Of a DNA stretch of 64,000 nucleotides, positions 1 through 10,173 are shown piece by piece. A program made the translations under genes and the position numbers. The number at the start of each line of letters is the position of its first letter. The stretch's first letter is position 1. This DNA comes from Limnomonas spitsbergensis (Eukaryota > Chlorophyta > Chlorophyceae > Chlamydomonadales): the NCBI GenBank assembly GCA_037349105.1, contig JAYJMM010000102.1, positions 2,046,001 to 2,110,000 on the forward strand, given 5' to 3'. The notes beneath the pieces were generated by a model. It saw nothing but the letters and a program-made list of their open reading frames with translations. It searched no databases and was not told the DNA's origin.

Positions 1-650
1 GAATTAGAGACTTCTGAAAGTTATGAGCCGCGGATGCGGGCGGACCATCACGGTCAGGCCTGCGGACCCAATCTGCCCTTTGGATTTCAAAAACAGATAC
101 CAGTATTGATGCTCCAGTTCATCTTTTGCATGGCATGGCTGCAGAAAGGCCGCGTGATACGAAATCACTATAGAATGATAAGATATGAACTTGGCAGGTC
201 AAAGATTGAATCCTACTGGCATGTGCTAAGGAGCACATTGACCAGACAGCATAATGGATGCATCTCAGCCTTAACATGGCAATCTTCAAAGCATGTGAAT
301 CAAAAGAGTGCGCCTTCAGGCGCGGCTTATGGAAGCCACTCGTTCGGCCGCAGCACTAAGGATACATTGAACAGCAAACCCTCTGTCGATGCCCAGGTGC
401 TTAAGCTACTACTACGCTCTATCATGGTCTACAGCAGACGTGAATTGGTTCTACAAGTACAACGTGTCCTAGAGGAGCCCTTCTCCTCTCGCTCAAACCC
501 CACGTGCACGAACATGATATAGTTTAGGGTACTTCAGTTGATGGCCACACGGCGGGGCCAATCAAAGGTGTCTGACGTCCTCTAAAAGACAGGACATTAA
601 ATATTAAGATAGATAACAGCCAATGACTTGCCTTCTCAGAGAAGCCTTGG
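1..650. other. No supported gene
   Basis: A 162-codon plus-strand frame (34-522) spans most of this stretch. It has no recognisable domain, no compositional bias and no convincing splice sites. I see nothing else here on either strand. Confidence 0.5.
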
Positions 651-718
651 ACAGTAAGCTCATGCAGGAGCTGGCGAGCTGCCACATTCAATCAGCACCC
701 CTGCCGCTGTTGTATTAC

Positions 719-905
719 TCCCTGGTCCTCCCAGCCGCCGCAGGTTGACCAGCAAGCCGCATTGCAAGTCGAGCGATATCAGGGCGGGGCACGCGCGCAG
801 AGGGAGCGTGTGCAGCCTGGGCATGCCGCGGACCCACAGGCTGGTGAGTGCGCTGCGACCGTCCATGTGAAGCTCCTCCAGGACTGGGCAGTTGCTCAGC
901 TCGTC
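719..905 (-). CDS. Partial leucine-rich-repeat exon
   Basis: On the minus strand the frame reads as consecutive leucine-rich repeats: LEELHM, then LTSLWVRGMPRLHTLPL, then CPALISLDLQC, a pattern typical of the F-box/LRR (AMN1-like) class. A possible acceptor (TTTACTATTGAG) lies just before residue D at 905, and a possible donor (GTAATA) follows 719. An in-frame TAA just upstream of 905 means a splice is required if it is coding. It lies 3' of the membrane-protein gene that ends at 1183. It could be a further exon of that gene, an exon of a separate gene that continues outside the window, or a remnant. The LRR character is visible directly; the gene structure is not established. Confidence 0.35.
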
Positions 906-1182
906 CTCAATAGTAAATTATGCAAACAATGGTGGTATCTCAATGGTACAAAGTCGATCAGGCGCGCCAGCTGTCGATCTGGGCCTGCATCATCGGGTGT
1001 GGCCACTGCAGCAGCTGCTGCACAGCCACCGGCCACACCCCTTGCCACACACCCCGCAGATGAATGTGGTTGGGTCCTGCTGGGCGAGAGATGGGCAAAT
1101 GTAGATCAAGGCGTTGGATCTTGGGGTGGTGGCAGCTGCATCCCCACTGGCCGCATCCCTCCCCACATGCCCAGCGGCTGAA

Positions 1183-4100
1183 TTAGGTTGGGTCCGGGCA
1201 GGAGAAAGGGGAATGCAGGTCAAGGGAATTTGAATCTTGAAAGGGCGGTTCCAGCCAGAAATAAATTGTCTCAATGCTGTCCCTTCGGTATGGATCGCTT
1301 CCTTCGATCTGCCAGCTTGAGGTTTGGCGATCCGGGTCCTGCTGATCCTGATCCCGCTGATCCTCTTGGCTTGACCCGATGCTGCCAACGCTGTCATTAT
1401 ACTCTCCAATGGTGTACAAAGTGTAAACTTCAGGCACTCCAGTAACTGCAACTAGAGGAGGCGGGGTTACGGAGCCGTGGAATGGGGCGTCACTGCTGCC
1501 GCCTGCTGCTGGTGTGGGGCCGAACAGCATATTTCTGTGGACAAGGCAGCTTGAAGGCACGCCTAGCTCGGCTTCGGAGCCTCGCGGAGCCCAGGCAGGC
1601 GGCTGGGGCGGCTGGGTGTCTTGCGGGATTTCTCCTGTTGCGCTCAGCTCCGACTCCTGCTGTTGGCCGCTGGAAAGTGCATTCAGGGTGCTGATGGCAG
1701 AGTTGCTGAGACTGTAGTCGGATTCGATCAGCGACCCTAAAGCGGCCCCTAGTGGGATGCCAACAGCATCAGCAGCAGCAGCAGCAGCTGATGCGGGCGC
1801 AGCGGAGGCAGTGAAGGCAGCCCCTGAGGACCCTGCGGTGGCTGCCTGCTCGGAGCTGCCAGCAGCGGAGACTTTCATAAACTCGAAAATACGAGTGGCA
1901 ACCAAGGCAGCTGCAGCCGTGGCAGCTGAAGCGGCAGCAGCAGCAAGGACAGCAGCAGCAATAGAGGCTGTGGCAGCAGCAGCTGAAGCTGCCACTGCCA
2001 TGGCTGCCGATGCAGCAGCTTGCGTGTCATGGGAGGCCTGACTGTCAGCAGCAGTGGCCATGCTGGAGGCAGCTTCCGTCCCAGCCAGGGCAGCTTCCAC
2101 TCCTGTTGGGACAACTTCCACCCCCACAGGGACAACTTCCGCCTCCGTTGGGACAGCTTTTGCCCCCGCCGGGGCAGCTTCCGCGCCCATCGGGACAACT
2201 TCTGCTCCTGGACCTGTCAGCGGTGGCTTGGCTGCAGCACCCACACCCGCACCCACACCCACACCCACACCCACACCCGCTGCCATCACAGCAGACGCAG
2301 TAGCGATGGGGCTGGCCCCAGCAGCGGGCTGCCTAGGAGTCCCTTCCGGTACCTGGGCGGTGGGTGCTGCAGGATCCAAGCCGGTCAATGCTTCCCGAGC
2401 CTGGCTCGTGGGCGCTGCTGGCGCTAGGCCTGCGGGCGGTGCCGAAGGGCACCCAGAAAATGCCGCGCCGGGCGCCTGGTCGTCGGAGGTCGCAGACTCG
2501 GGAGACAAAGAGAAGCTCCTCCTCCTTATCCTACTCCGCCACACCTGGTGCAATGAAAGGGACAGGTGGTCAAATGATCGGCAGCGTTTTATTTCAGGGT
2601 GCATCAGCTACAATTCAGCTACATGGTTACAGCATAGGGCAGTGGAGGTTGCTCTGCCGCCAGGGCCTCCGGCCGTCGGCCGATCTAGATTTGGACCCCA
2701 TCGGTCCAGTGTTGGCCGAGTTGGGAGGCCCCCAAAGGGAATATGGCGCGCAATAACAACAGTAATTTAAAACCCTTAACCCTTAGCCCTTAACCTCTTT
2801 ACCCTACACCCTAAACTGTTATCCGTTACCTTGAAATCTAAACCCCTAAACATTGTTTATTTTATTTTGACTCAGCAGTGTATCAGATACAATCCAGCCA
2901 CCTGAAGGATGCCCCAGATATGGCTGGCTGCCGGCTGTAAGCTCATCCAGGCTTGATCCCAATCAAACCTTTGGCGGCTGTGGGGTGGCCTGCCAATGTT
3001 GTCCTCCCAGCTGGAAAAATAAAAACCGGCAACAGCTAGCCGCTTACCAAGAAGACAACTGCCACCACTCCACCGATCAAAACAGGGACACCCAGGCCCA
3101 CAGCAAGGCCGATGTACCTGAAATCAGGAAGAGTGATATGGCAAGGAGGATGAGTGTTACGGCGAGGAGGATGAGGGGTGCGGCAAGAAGGATGAATGAT
3201 GAGGCATGGATGATTGGAGGATGAGTGATGATGCAAGGAGGATGACTGGATGAGCAATGCGGTGCGAAAGATGAGTGGTGATGCAAGGAGGATGACTGGA
3301 TGAGTGATGCGGTGTGGAAGATGAGTGATGAAGCAAGGAGGATGACTGGATGAGTGATGCGGTGTGGAAGATGAGTGATGATGCAAGGAGGATAACTGGA
3401 TAAGTGATGCGGTGTGGAAGATGAGTGATGATGCAAGGAGGATAACTGGATGAGTGATGCAGTGTGGAAGATGAGTGATGAAGCAAGGAGGATGACTGGA
3501 TGAGTGATGCGGTGTGGAAGATGAGTGATGAAGCAAGGAGGGTGAGTGATGAGGACTTAGTAGAACATGTCCAATGGATTTGAGGTCTTTGACGATTTGC
3601 AGTCCGGCAATACCTAGTGTCATGGCTGATTGCAAGATATGTTGCAAGCTGTACTGAAAGACGCAGCAGTTTCAACACACTTTTTTGTTTTTTTTGTTTG
3701 AGGAGTCGGGGTCTTATACCCCAGCAGTATTCACCAGCCTGCAGCGTTGGATGGCCCATCCTCTGACCCCTCAACCCCTAAAGCCCGTATCCCTTAAACC
3801 CTTAAGCCGACAACCCTTATACCCTCAAGCCATTACCCCTTAACAATACATTATCTAAACAATACATTATTGAACAGCCTGGAGTAGTAAGTGGCCGACC
3901 TTTAAACTCCCCCAAATCTAAACCCTCAACCCCAAACCCTAACATGGACAGCACTTACCAGCCTGGATCATGGGTTGGCGCTTCCTCGGACCTCCCGGTA
4001 AGAGATGTAGAGTTCCCTGATATTTGCTGGGTATTTCCTGAGGTAAAGACATCAACGACAGGAGGCACCGGGGGCAAGGCACTGATGCTGAGAGGTGCGG

Positions 4101-7100
4101 GACTGCCTGGGGGTGGGGCGTCCGTACCAGGAGGGGCACCAGTGCCGGGTGGTGCAGCAACTGCTGGCGCGTCAGGTGGGCTTGACATGCCAGGTAAGCT
4201 AGAGAGATTTAACGGTGGGGGCGGAGTTGGCTGTGGTGTAGAGGGAATAAAGGGGAGAGTTATGGGTGGTGAGTTTGTAGGGGATGGGGGAAGGAAGGGT
4301 GGGAGGTCAGGGCCTTGCTGGGGCAGCACCTCTGGCAGTGGGGGTGACATCGGCAGAGAGTGGGGCGGCAGGGGCAGCGGAGAGAGAGATGAGCGGTTCT
4401 GGATGGGGCTGTTGGGCGGCAGCAGCAGCGGTGCGGATGGAGGTGGCGGCAGGGTTTGGGGTGTGGGTGGTGGCGCCAGGAGGGTTGGTGGTGTGGCTGG
4501 CAGCAGTGGTAGGAATTGTGGTGATGGTGGTTGCAACAGCGTTGGTTGTATGGCTGGCGGCGGCAGGACTTGTTGCGTGGGTGGTGGTGGCAGTAGCAGC
4601 GTTGATTGTTCGAGTGGCGGCGAGTGCAGGGCTTGCGATGCATCTTGGGGTACAGGTAACGGGGCTGAAGAAAATAGGCCCAGCCAAAACTGCAGCAGGC
4701 GCAGCCAAAAGCCGCTCCAAGGGCTAGAATCATTGGCTGCTACGTCTGCTTGCAGCAGTGTCCTGGGATTAAGTGTAAGCAGCCGACGCGATGCGACTTG
4801 GTTTGATGACATCGGTGGAGGAAAGAGTCTCATCCCAAACTGCCGCAGCCGCCTCCAAACGCCATGCAGGTGGCTTGAATACTCAAGCATGTCTGCCTGC
4901 AGGAGCGACCTGGATTCGGGTTTCAAATTTGAATTGTGTTGACGGGTCGGGTGTGCACCCTGCTGTCGTAAAGCCTGCTCGTCGCGGTCCTGCTGTTGCT
5001 GCAGCAGCAAATCCTGTTGCCCCAGATTCTTCTGTTGCAGATCCTGTTGCAAGGCCTGCTGTTGCTGCAGCAGCAAATCATGTTGCCCCAGATTCTTCTG
5101 TTGCAGATCCTGTTGCAAGTCCTGCTGCTGCTGCTGCAGCAGCGAATCCTGCTGCAAGTCCTGCTGTTGCTGCAGCAGCGAATCCTGTTGCAAGTCCTGG
5201 CGTCCCAGATTATTCTCTTGCACATGCAGCCCCAGGTCCTGTTGCTGCAGCTGATGCAGGAAACCATGTTGCACCGGATCCTTTTTCTGCAGATCTAGTT
5301 GCACCGGATCCTTTTTCTGCAGATCTAGTTGCACCGGATCCTTCTGCAGATCTAGTTGCACCGGATCCTTTTTCTGCAGATCTAGTTGCACCGGATCCTT
5401 CATCTGCAGATGTAGTTGCACCGGATCCTTCTTCTGCAGATCTAGTTGCACCGGATGCTTCTTCTGCAGATCCAGTTGCACCGGGGCACGATCATTTCCA
5501 GCCGGTTGCCACTCTGCCGGGTCATTGGGGAGGGCGCGTGCCAGCCCTGGTGGCTTGTGGGGCCGACCAGAGGCAATGAAGAAGAGCCCTGCGGGGGGGT
5601 CAGGTCTCGCGATGAGGGGATTACAGCTTAACGACAAGGGTCAAGGGTTGATGGGGATCTTTATGGGCTTGTTAAGTAAGTGACAGTCAGAGCAAGGCAT
5701 AGCAGGACGCAGCTTCCTATCGTAAGCTATTGTCAACGCACTACAGCTAGCACTACAGCACTACAAGACCAAAGCACTACCTCACTCCCTAACAACAAGC
5801 TTTCAACACCATAGCACTACAACATTACATTACTTCAGCTGTACCAACCTTCCTTAAAACAACACTACAGCACTACAACAATGCGGTTTATAGTACCCCC
5901 CAGCTCATCTTTGGAGGGTGCTGCTGGTGAGCCACCATGTCAGCAGCCCAGACCCCCCCGCACACACACATCGGCTACTGGGCTGATGTGGACCAAACGC
6001 AGGCCAGCATACAGCCTGTGGCTCATGCAACAGGGCTTGCTGCACCAGGCACAGCTCAATTGAAGCTGAAGCACCTCACACTATTGACAATGCATGTTTG
6101 TATGCGTGCAGCTGCGTTCGGACGGGGGATTAGTGAGGGGAATATGGTAGCACGATACAGCAGAATACGGCTCAGGTTGAGCCGGGTCGTACAGCATAGG
6201 TGGCACGATACGGCACAGGTAAGGCTGGTTCGTGCTTCCATGGAGGGGAGCAGTGTGGCCTGGGCGGACTGGCTGATGGCAAGTTTATGCCGTCATGAAC
6301 AGGCAGGACGCAGAGCAGCCTGATGCTCTGGTACATACTAGGAGCAGCATGGCTGGAAAAGCACGACTTCAAAGAGTGAGGAAACTTGAAACATGCATGC
6401 AGGGAGCCATTCTAACCCAGTCAGCAGTAAGCCTCTAAAGGAGCTGCTGCCAGCAGCTGCTACTACTGCTGGACTACCCAGTGGATTGAGCACATGCATG
6501 CATGGAGTAGGCCCCTAAGGGAGCTCGGGGCTCCTATCTGCTTCTGAAGCAAGCAGCTGCAGCTGCTGCTGGACCATGTAGTTGATACTGGATGGAGGAT
6601 ATGGAGAATTGGATTTTGCCGAAGTCAGCAGTGTCAACCTGTCAGCTAATACACTTGTGACACGAATGCACTGCTGGCTGCCAAGGAGCCAAGACCTGTC
6701 ATTCATCCTACTGCCTTCATTCGCACCCACCCGAATGTCTTTAAAAAAGGCAGACAGAACGAACGATGGACAGCCATCAGTGAGAAATGAAAAAGTTACC
6801 AGCAGGCAGAGATCAAGAAGCTCAGACCTAGACAATAATGAAGGTTTCAACATTCAAACATGGGAAACGCATGGTAGGGAACACAATCAAGAGACATCAG
6901 AGGCTGGAAATAAAACGGAGGACTTCCGGCAGCAGGCACTGGTAGAGTGGTAGGTAGCTGCCATCAGTCCCTGCAACAAGTAGAGGCATCGTCTTGACTC
7001 TGGGCTACTCTGGAGCACCGGTCTAGACTCACTGGAGTGAGTGGGCTAGCAACGCATGCATGCTTGTCCGTCCGCCCACCCCCGTGCGATTTACGCTCAA

Positions 7101-7631
7101 GCAGATGCAGTAATATCTCTCTATCCTAGAGAGGATCATCTACTTCGGAAGGATTGAGAAGACGCGATTTCACTTTCCGCTTTCGTTCGGTGCCTCGAAG
7201 ACTCCGGAGTCCGGACACGGGCAAAATGCCGAAATAAGACAGGTGCACCAGGCACCAGCCATGCGTCGGCTTGGAGCCTTCGATGCGTTACGGTATGATG
7301 AGGCCGGACTGGGCATCCCGATTAACATTGCGAGTAGGCCATAACATTCCTTGTCTTCGGCTCCATGGGCTGCATCAGAAGCATGTTGCTCAACTGCTGT
7401 GTGCCGACTCGGGTCTGTCCTCAGCCGACCGAGCATGCAGCGGCGATGGCAGGCAGAAGGGTGGCCAAATTGTGTATCGTGACATTGTGTATCTAAGGAC
7501 GAATGATCCGGGTATATGACAGTCGGGTATCCGAATCCGACAATATGCTAGCGCACACTTGCATGGGCTGGGTGGGTCGCACCTGCAGCGGCGAGGGCGA
7601 GCAGGAGCCACTGATGACGCAGAGCCCGCAT
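1183..7631 (-). CDS. Proposed single-pass membrane protein with Gln-repeat and Pro-rich region
   Basis: Proposed minus-strand exons are 7631-7583, 5588-3959, 3117-3048 and 2544-1183 (3111 nt, 1036 aa). Exon 1 encodes a signal peptide, MRALRHQWLLLALAAAG, with donor CTGCAG/GTGCGA. Exon 2 starts after a strong pyrimidine-rich acceptor. It encodes about nine 9-10-residue PVQLDLQKKD repeats, a Gln/Leu-rich stretch, a duplicated segment of about 40 residues (LLQAD...RLRQF...), then a long Pro-rich region, and ends at a consensus GTAAGT donor. Exon 3 is 70 nt and encodes one hydrophobic helix, YIGLAVGLGVPVLIGGVVAV. Exon 4 opens with a basic stop-transfer stretch (VWRSRIRRRSF), followed by an Ala/Ser-rich tail. 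All junctions agree in phase (1, 2, 0). The topology would put the Pro-rich part outside the cell. I recognise no family. The exon 1 to exon 2 link spans 2 kb, and further exons could lie between them. The opposite strand of exon 2 is also open, so coding strand rests on the splice phases. Confidence 0.5.
2586..2750 (+). repeat. Short interspersed repeat (TTCAGCTACA family)
   Basis: This copy lies in the last intron of the membrane-protein gene. It begins TTTATTTCAGGGTGCAT, then CAGCTACAATTCAGCTACA, a block of GGCC/CCGGCC palindromes, and ends with TTTGGACCCCATCGGTCCAGTG. The same order of blocks recurs elsewhere, for example at 20068, 26670, 34205, 45880, 56330 and 58330. Confidence 0.6.
2763..2860. 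repeat. Degenerate telomere-like tract (CCCTAAA/CCCTTAA)
   Basis: The run contains AACCCTTAACCC, CTACACCCTAAAC and TAAACCCCTAAAC, a diverged form of the TTTAGGG telomere repeat. It lies inside an intron, not at a chromosome end. Similar tracts occur at 3774-3840, 3900-3945, 10818-10880, 17172-17190 and 29085-29135. Confidence 0.45.
3191..3545. repeat. 50-bp intronic minisatellite
   Basis: About six to seven units of 50 bp (clear from 3241, 3291, 3341, 3391, 3441 and 3491), each containing GATGACTGGATGAGTGATGC. The array sits in the intron between the Pro-rich exon and the transmembrane exon. The period is not a multiple of three and no frame carries a stop, so all three minus frames look open. 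Confidence 0.85.
5268..5500. repeat. 30-bp coding repeat (PVQLDLQKKD)
   Basis: About nine units of 27-30 bp, each containing TTGCACCGGATCC and CTGCAGATCTAG. On the minus strand they translate to repeated PVQLDLQKKD inside exon 2 of the membrane-protein gene. Length changes are codon-sized, which fits selection for the reading frame. Confidence 0.75.
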
Positions 7632-7949
7632 CGATTCCGTCGTCGCTGGGCGGTGCGTAGCTGCCGGTCCGCTCGTTCACCACACTCGCTCGCTCGTTAT
7701 AGCATCATTGTACACGCCCGCTACTCGGCTTAAACCAGCTGACGGACGATTGAGGGTGTGTGGAGTGTCGCAGCTCGCATGCAATGTCAGCTAGTTCAGC
7801 AGGTAATAACAGAAACGGACGTGTGTCTCTCGTGCTTTCAGACACCAGTATTTCACAATGCGGCAGCTGCCGTGATATAACATTTCGCTTTCTCCCGAAT
7901 CCGTTCGGTTAATAAATGAGGATTGTCAAATCTTTTCTTTGGACTTTAC

Positions 7950-8115
7950 AAGGTGTGAGGCCGGCCGCCCGACCCTAAAAAACCTGAGACGCTGACACAC
8001 AAAAAAACAGCCCGGGTGCGCATGCATGGGGCCCTCGTCGGCAGCTGAGAAAAGGCGAGCAGGGACAGGAAAGGCACACGACCAACAAGCACTCACACGG
8101 CCGCAATAACTCAAG
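7950..8115 (-). repeat. Copy of a dispersed 110-bp module
   Basis: Read on the minus strand: TGCTCGCCTTTTCTCAGCTG, then CGACGAGGGCC, GCGCACCCGGGCTGTTT, GTCTCAGGTTTTTTAGGG and CGGGCGGCCGGCC. The same string of blocks occurs at 10975-11085 (plus), 44870-44985 (minus) and 55350-55490 (minus). The TTTTCTCAG block resembles a splice acceptor. Function unknown. Confidence 0.6.
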
Positions 8116-8582
8116 CGTGAGAGTTATATGAAAGTCTAAAAGAAACCTGTTACCCCTTCACGACACCCCCCTGGCTAAACTGCTAAAGCACACTACCACC
8201 AGAATCCCGTTATCCCACCCGGAAGCGGTTGCACGTCTCCACAAAAACCGAGAAAACGGTATCCAACCTACAAAAGGAGACAAGAGCCGACAGGAAGCCA
8301 GAAAAGGAGCTGCCTGGACACTAAGAGGGCAAAGGGCGAATTAATCTCTGAAGGCATGGCCCCCCACCCACAAAGACACAACTCACAAACTAGCAGCCAG
8401 CCTAAAGGCCCAAACTACCCCGAGGCCTGCTCAACACGAAGCAAAAACCGCAGAACAGGACAAGCACAACCGAAACCAAGGACCAAGTCACATAGGGGGC
8501 GGGAAGGGGTACAGCGACCCAAAGGTTCAAGTGCACGTTCAAAAACATATAGGGATGTCTCCAGGGGAGCAGCTGCTGGCGC

Positions 8583-9014
8583 CTAAAGGCAGACGTTGAA
8601 CTTCCGCTTGGTCACCAAGTTAGTGACCACCAGCTTGACCCGGTGGAACTGGGCCGAAAGGCCCAGCCGACGGACCTTCAAAAAAGTGGGCATTAAAGCC
8701 CAGTGAGGGGCACGCTCCCTGGGAACCAAAGAGTCATGGAAGGCCAATTCCACTCCCTTCAGCTTGCACCGAGCGTGGATCAGGGCCTCCGCCTGGGCCA
8801 GGGTTTCTACAAGAATGAGGCACCTGCGGGAGGTGTCCGTCTGCAGGACCTTGCCAAGGGGGAACGCGTCAACGACACTGACCCCCTCTGCCGGGCTGAG
8901 GCGCGCATGGATGATCGCAGCAACGGCAGCCGCAGCCGGGGTGCCACACTGTCCCTCCATGCCGAGCATCTCCGCGGATGACCCCACCAGCACGAAGCAG
9001 CACCGCTGAGACAT
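8583..9014 (-). CDS. Small retroelement-like hypothetical protein
   Basis: A 143-aa frame starting at ATG 9014 (MSQRCCFVLVGSS) and ending at TAG 8583. The middle part (VDAFPLGKVLQ, TSRRCLILVETLAQAEAL) and the C-terminal part (LVPRERAPHWALMPTFLK, LGLSAQFHRVKLVVT) have the alternating strand/helix look of an RNA-binding-like domain of the sort found in LINE ORF1 or gag-like proteins. This is a resemblance in style only. The frame runs open upstream to 9281 through tandem repeats, so the true start is uncertain. It is flanked by dispersed repeats, which supports a mobile-element origin. Confidence 0.35.
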   Translation of the reverse strand: MSQRCCFVLVGSSAEMLGMEGQCGTPAAAAVAAIIHARLSPAEGVSVVDAFPLGKVLQTDTSRRCLILVETLAQAEALIHARCKLKGVELAFHDSLVPRERAPHWALMPTFLKVRRLGLSAQFHRVKLVVTNLVTKRKFNVCL

Positions 9015-9040
9015 GGAGGCTTGAAGGTTGCGGCGGCGGG

Positions 9041-9283
9041 CACATGGACTGCTGACCTTGTGGTTGGCCACTGTTGGTGACAGTGGCATATGACCTGCTC
9101 TGGACAGGTGGGAGCACAAGGGAGGGCAACAGATATAGGGCACATGGACTGCTGACCTTGTGGTTGGCCACTGTTGGTGACAGTGGCATATGACCTGCTC
9201 TGGACATGAGGGAGCACAAGGGAGGGTAACAGATATAAAGCAGGGCAGGGCAGGGCAGGGCAGGGCAGGGCAGGGCAGCATGA
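9041..9283. repeat. Two 98-bp tandem copies plus a GGGCA run
   Basis: Two near-identical units start with CACATGGACTGCTGACC (9041 and 9139). They are followed at 9241-9279 by a pure run of CAGGG/GGGCA units. On the minus strand each unit contains AGAGCAG/GTCATATG and CACAAG/GTCAGC, so splice-like junctions are repeated with it. Confidence 0.75.
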
Positions 9284-10173
9284 CTGGCCAAGAAATACTT
9301 GGTGATCTTTTTGTTACAACCGAGGTTACAAAATATAACTAATTTCTAAAAACGAAGGACCATGGTTGTCCTTGAGCTTTTGGCAATAGTTGTGTTGCAG
9401 TGATGCCCGGCTAGTAATCACAAGATTTTGACCCGTTATGTCCAGTTAAAAATTGGGAGAGAAATTTCTACAAACAACTGGCCATGATTTACCTTTTGCC
9501 ATTAAGTTCCGTAAGTTTCAGCCTATTTTACCTTACCGTTTACATGCATGTCAGGGTCAACAACTGCGATGGCTTATACCGTAACGGCAAAGAGCAAAAT
9601 AAGTCCTTTGCAACTACTCCTGATAAGAGCCACAATTCCGAACTTCAGTCACATACCGGTAGCACTTACGTATCCTGAACTCCATCTGAGGTGCAGCCTC
9701 GAATCCATTAACAAACAGCTCTCGTAATGCATTCTGTAGCTGAGAAGCCAGCAGTGTCCCTAGTTCCCTCTGCCATTCATAATCGCCGCCCGTTCCTAGT
9801 CGAAGATTTATCAAAGCTTTTCTCCCAAGTCCTCACCACAGATGTCGCACCATGGAATGATAACCATAGAAGGATAAACGCCATACTATGGTGACTTAAT
9901 CAAATGCGCCTTAGAAAGGGACCTATTACTCACAGCTGGAGTGCTGCTTTGTACTATAAGGTACTTCGTACAGCAGCTACAAGGTACATCACACTGGAAA
10001 GTAACTACACTACCATACAGTTAGCATGACAGCTGCAGTGCGTGAGCTGCTTCTACTGCTTAGGCTGCACTGGGCTCTTGTCTCGAGGGTACCGCCCCTG
10101 CTTCTTCACTTCGGTGATCTAATAAATGCAAATTCAAACAAAGCCCCTTGCTGCCAGCCTTCACAAAGGACAC

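Noticed and set aside
3036..3774. Three overlapping minus-strand frames full of HHSSS/PHHSSSHPP repeats
   Set aside because: They are three readings of a 50-bp minisatellite without stops, and the region is an intron between two well-bounded exons.
4791..5579. Plus-strand 262-codon Ala/Val-rich frame
   Set aside because: It is antisense to the Gln/Pro-rich exon, which has in-phase consensus splice sites on the minus strand; the plus frame has none.
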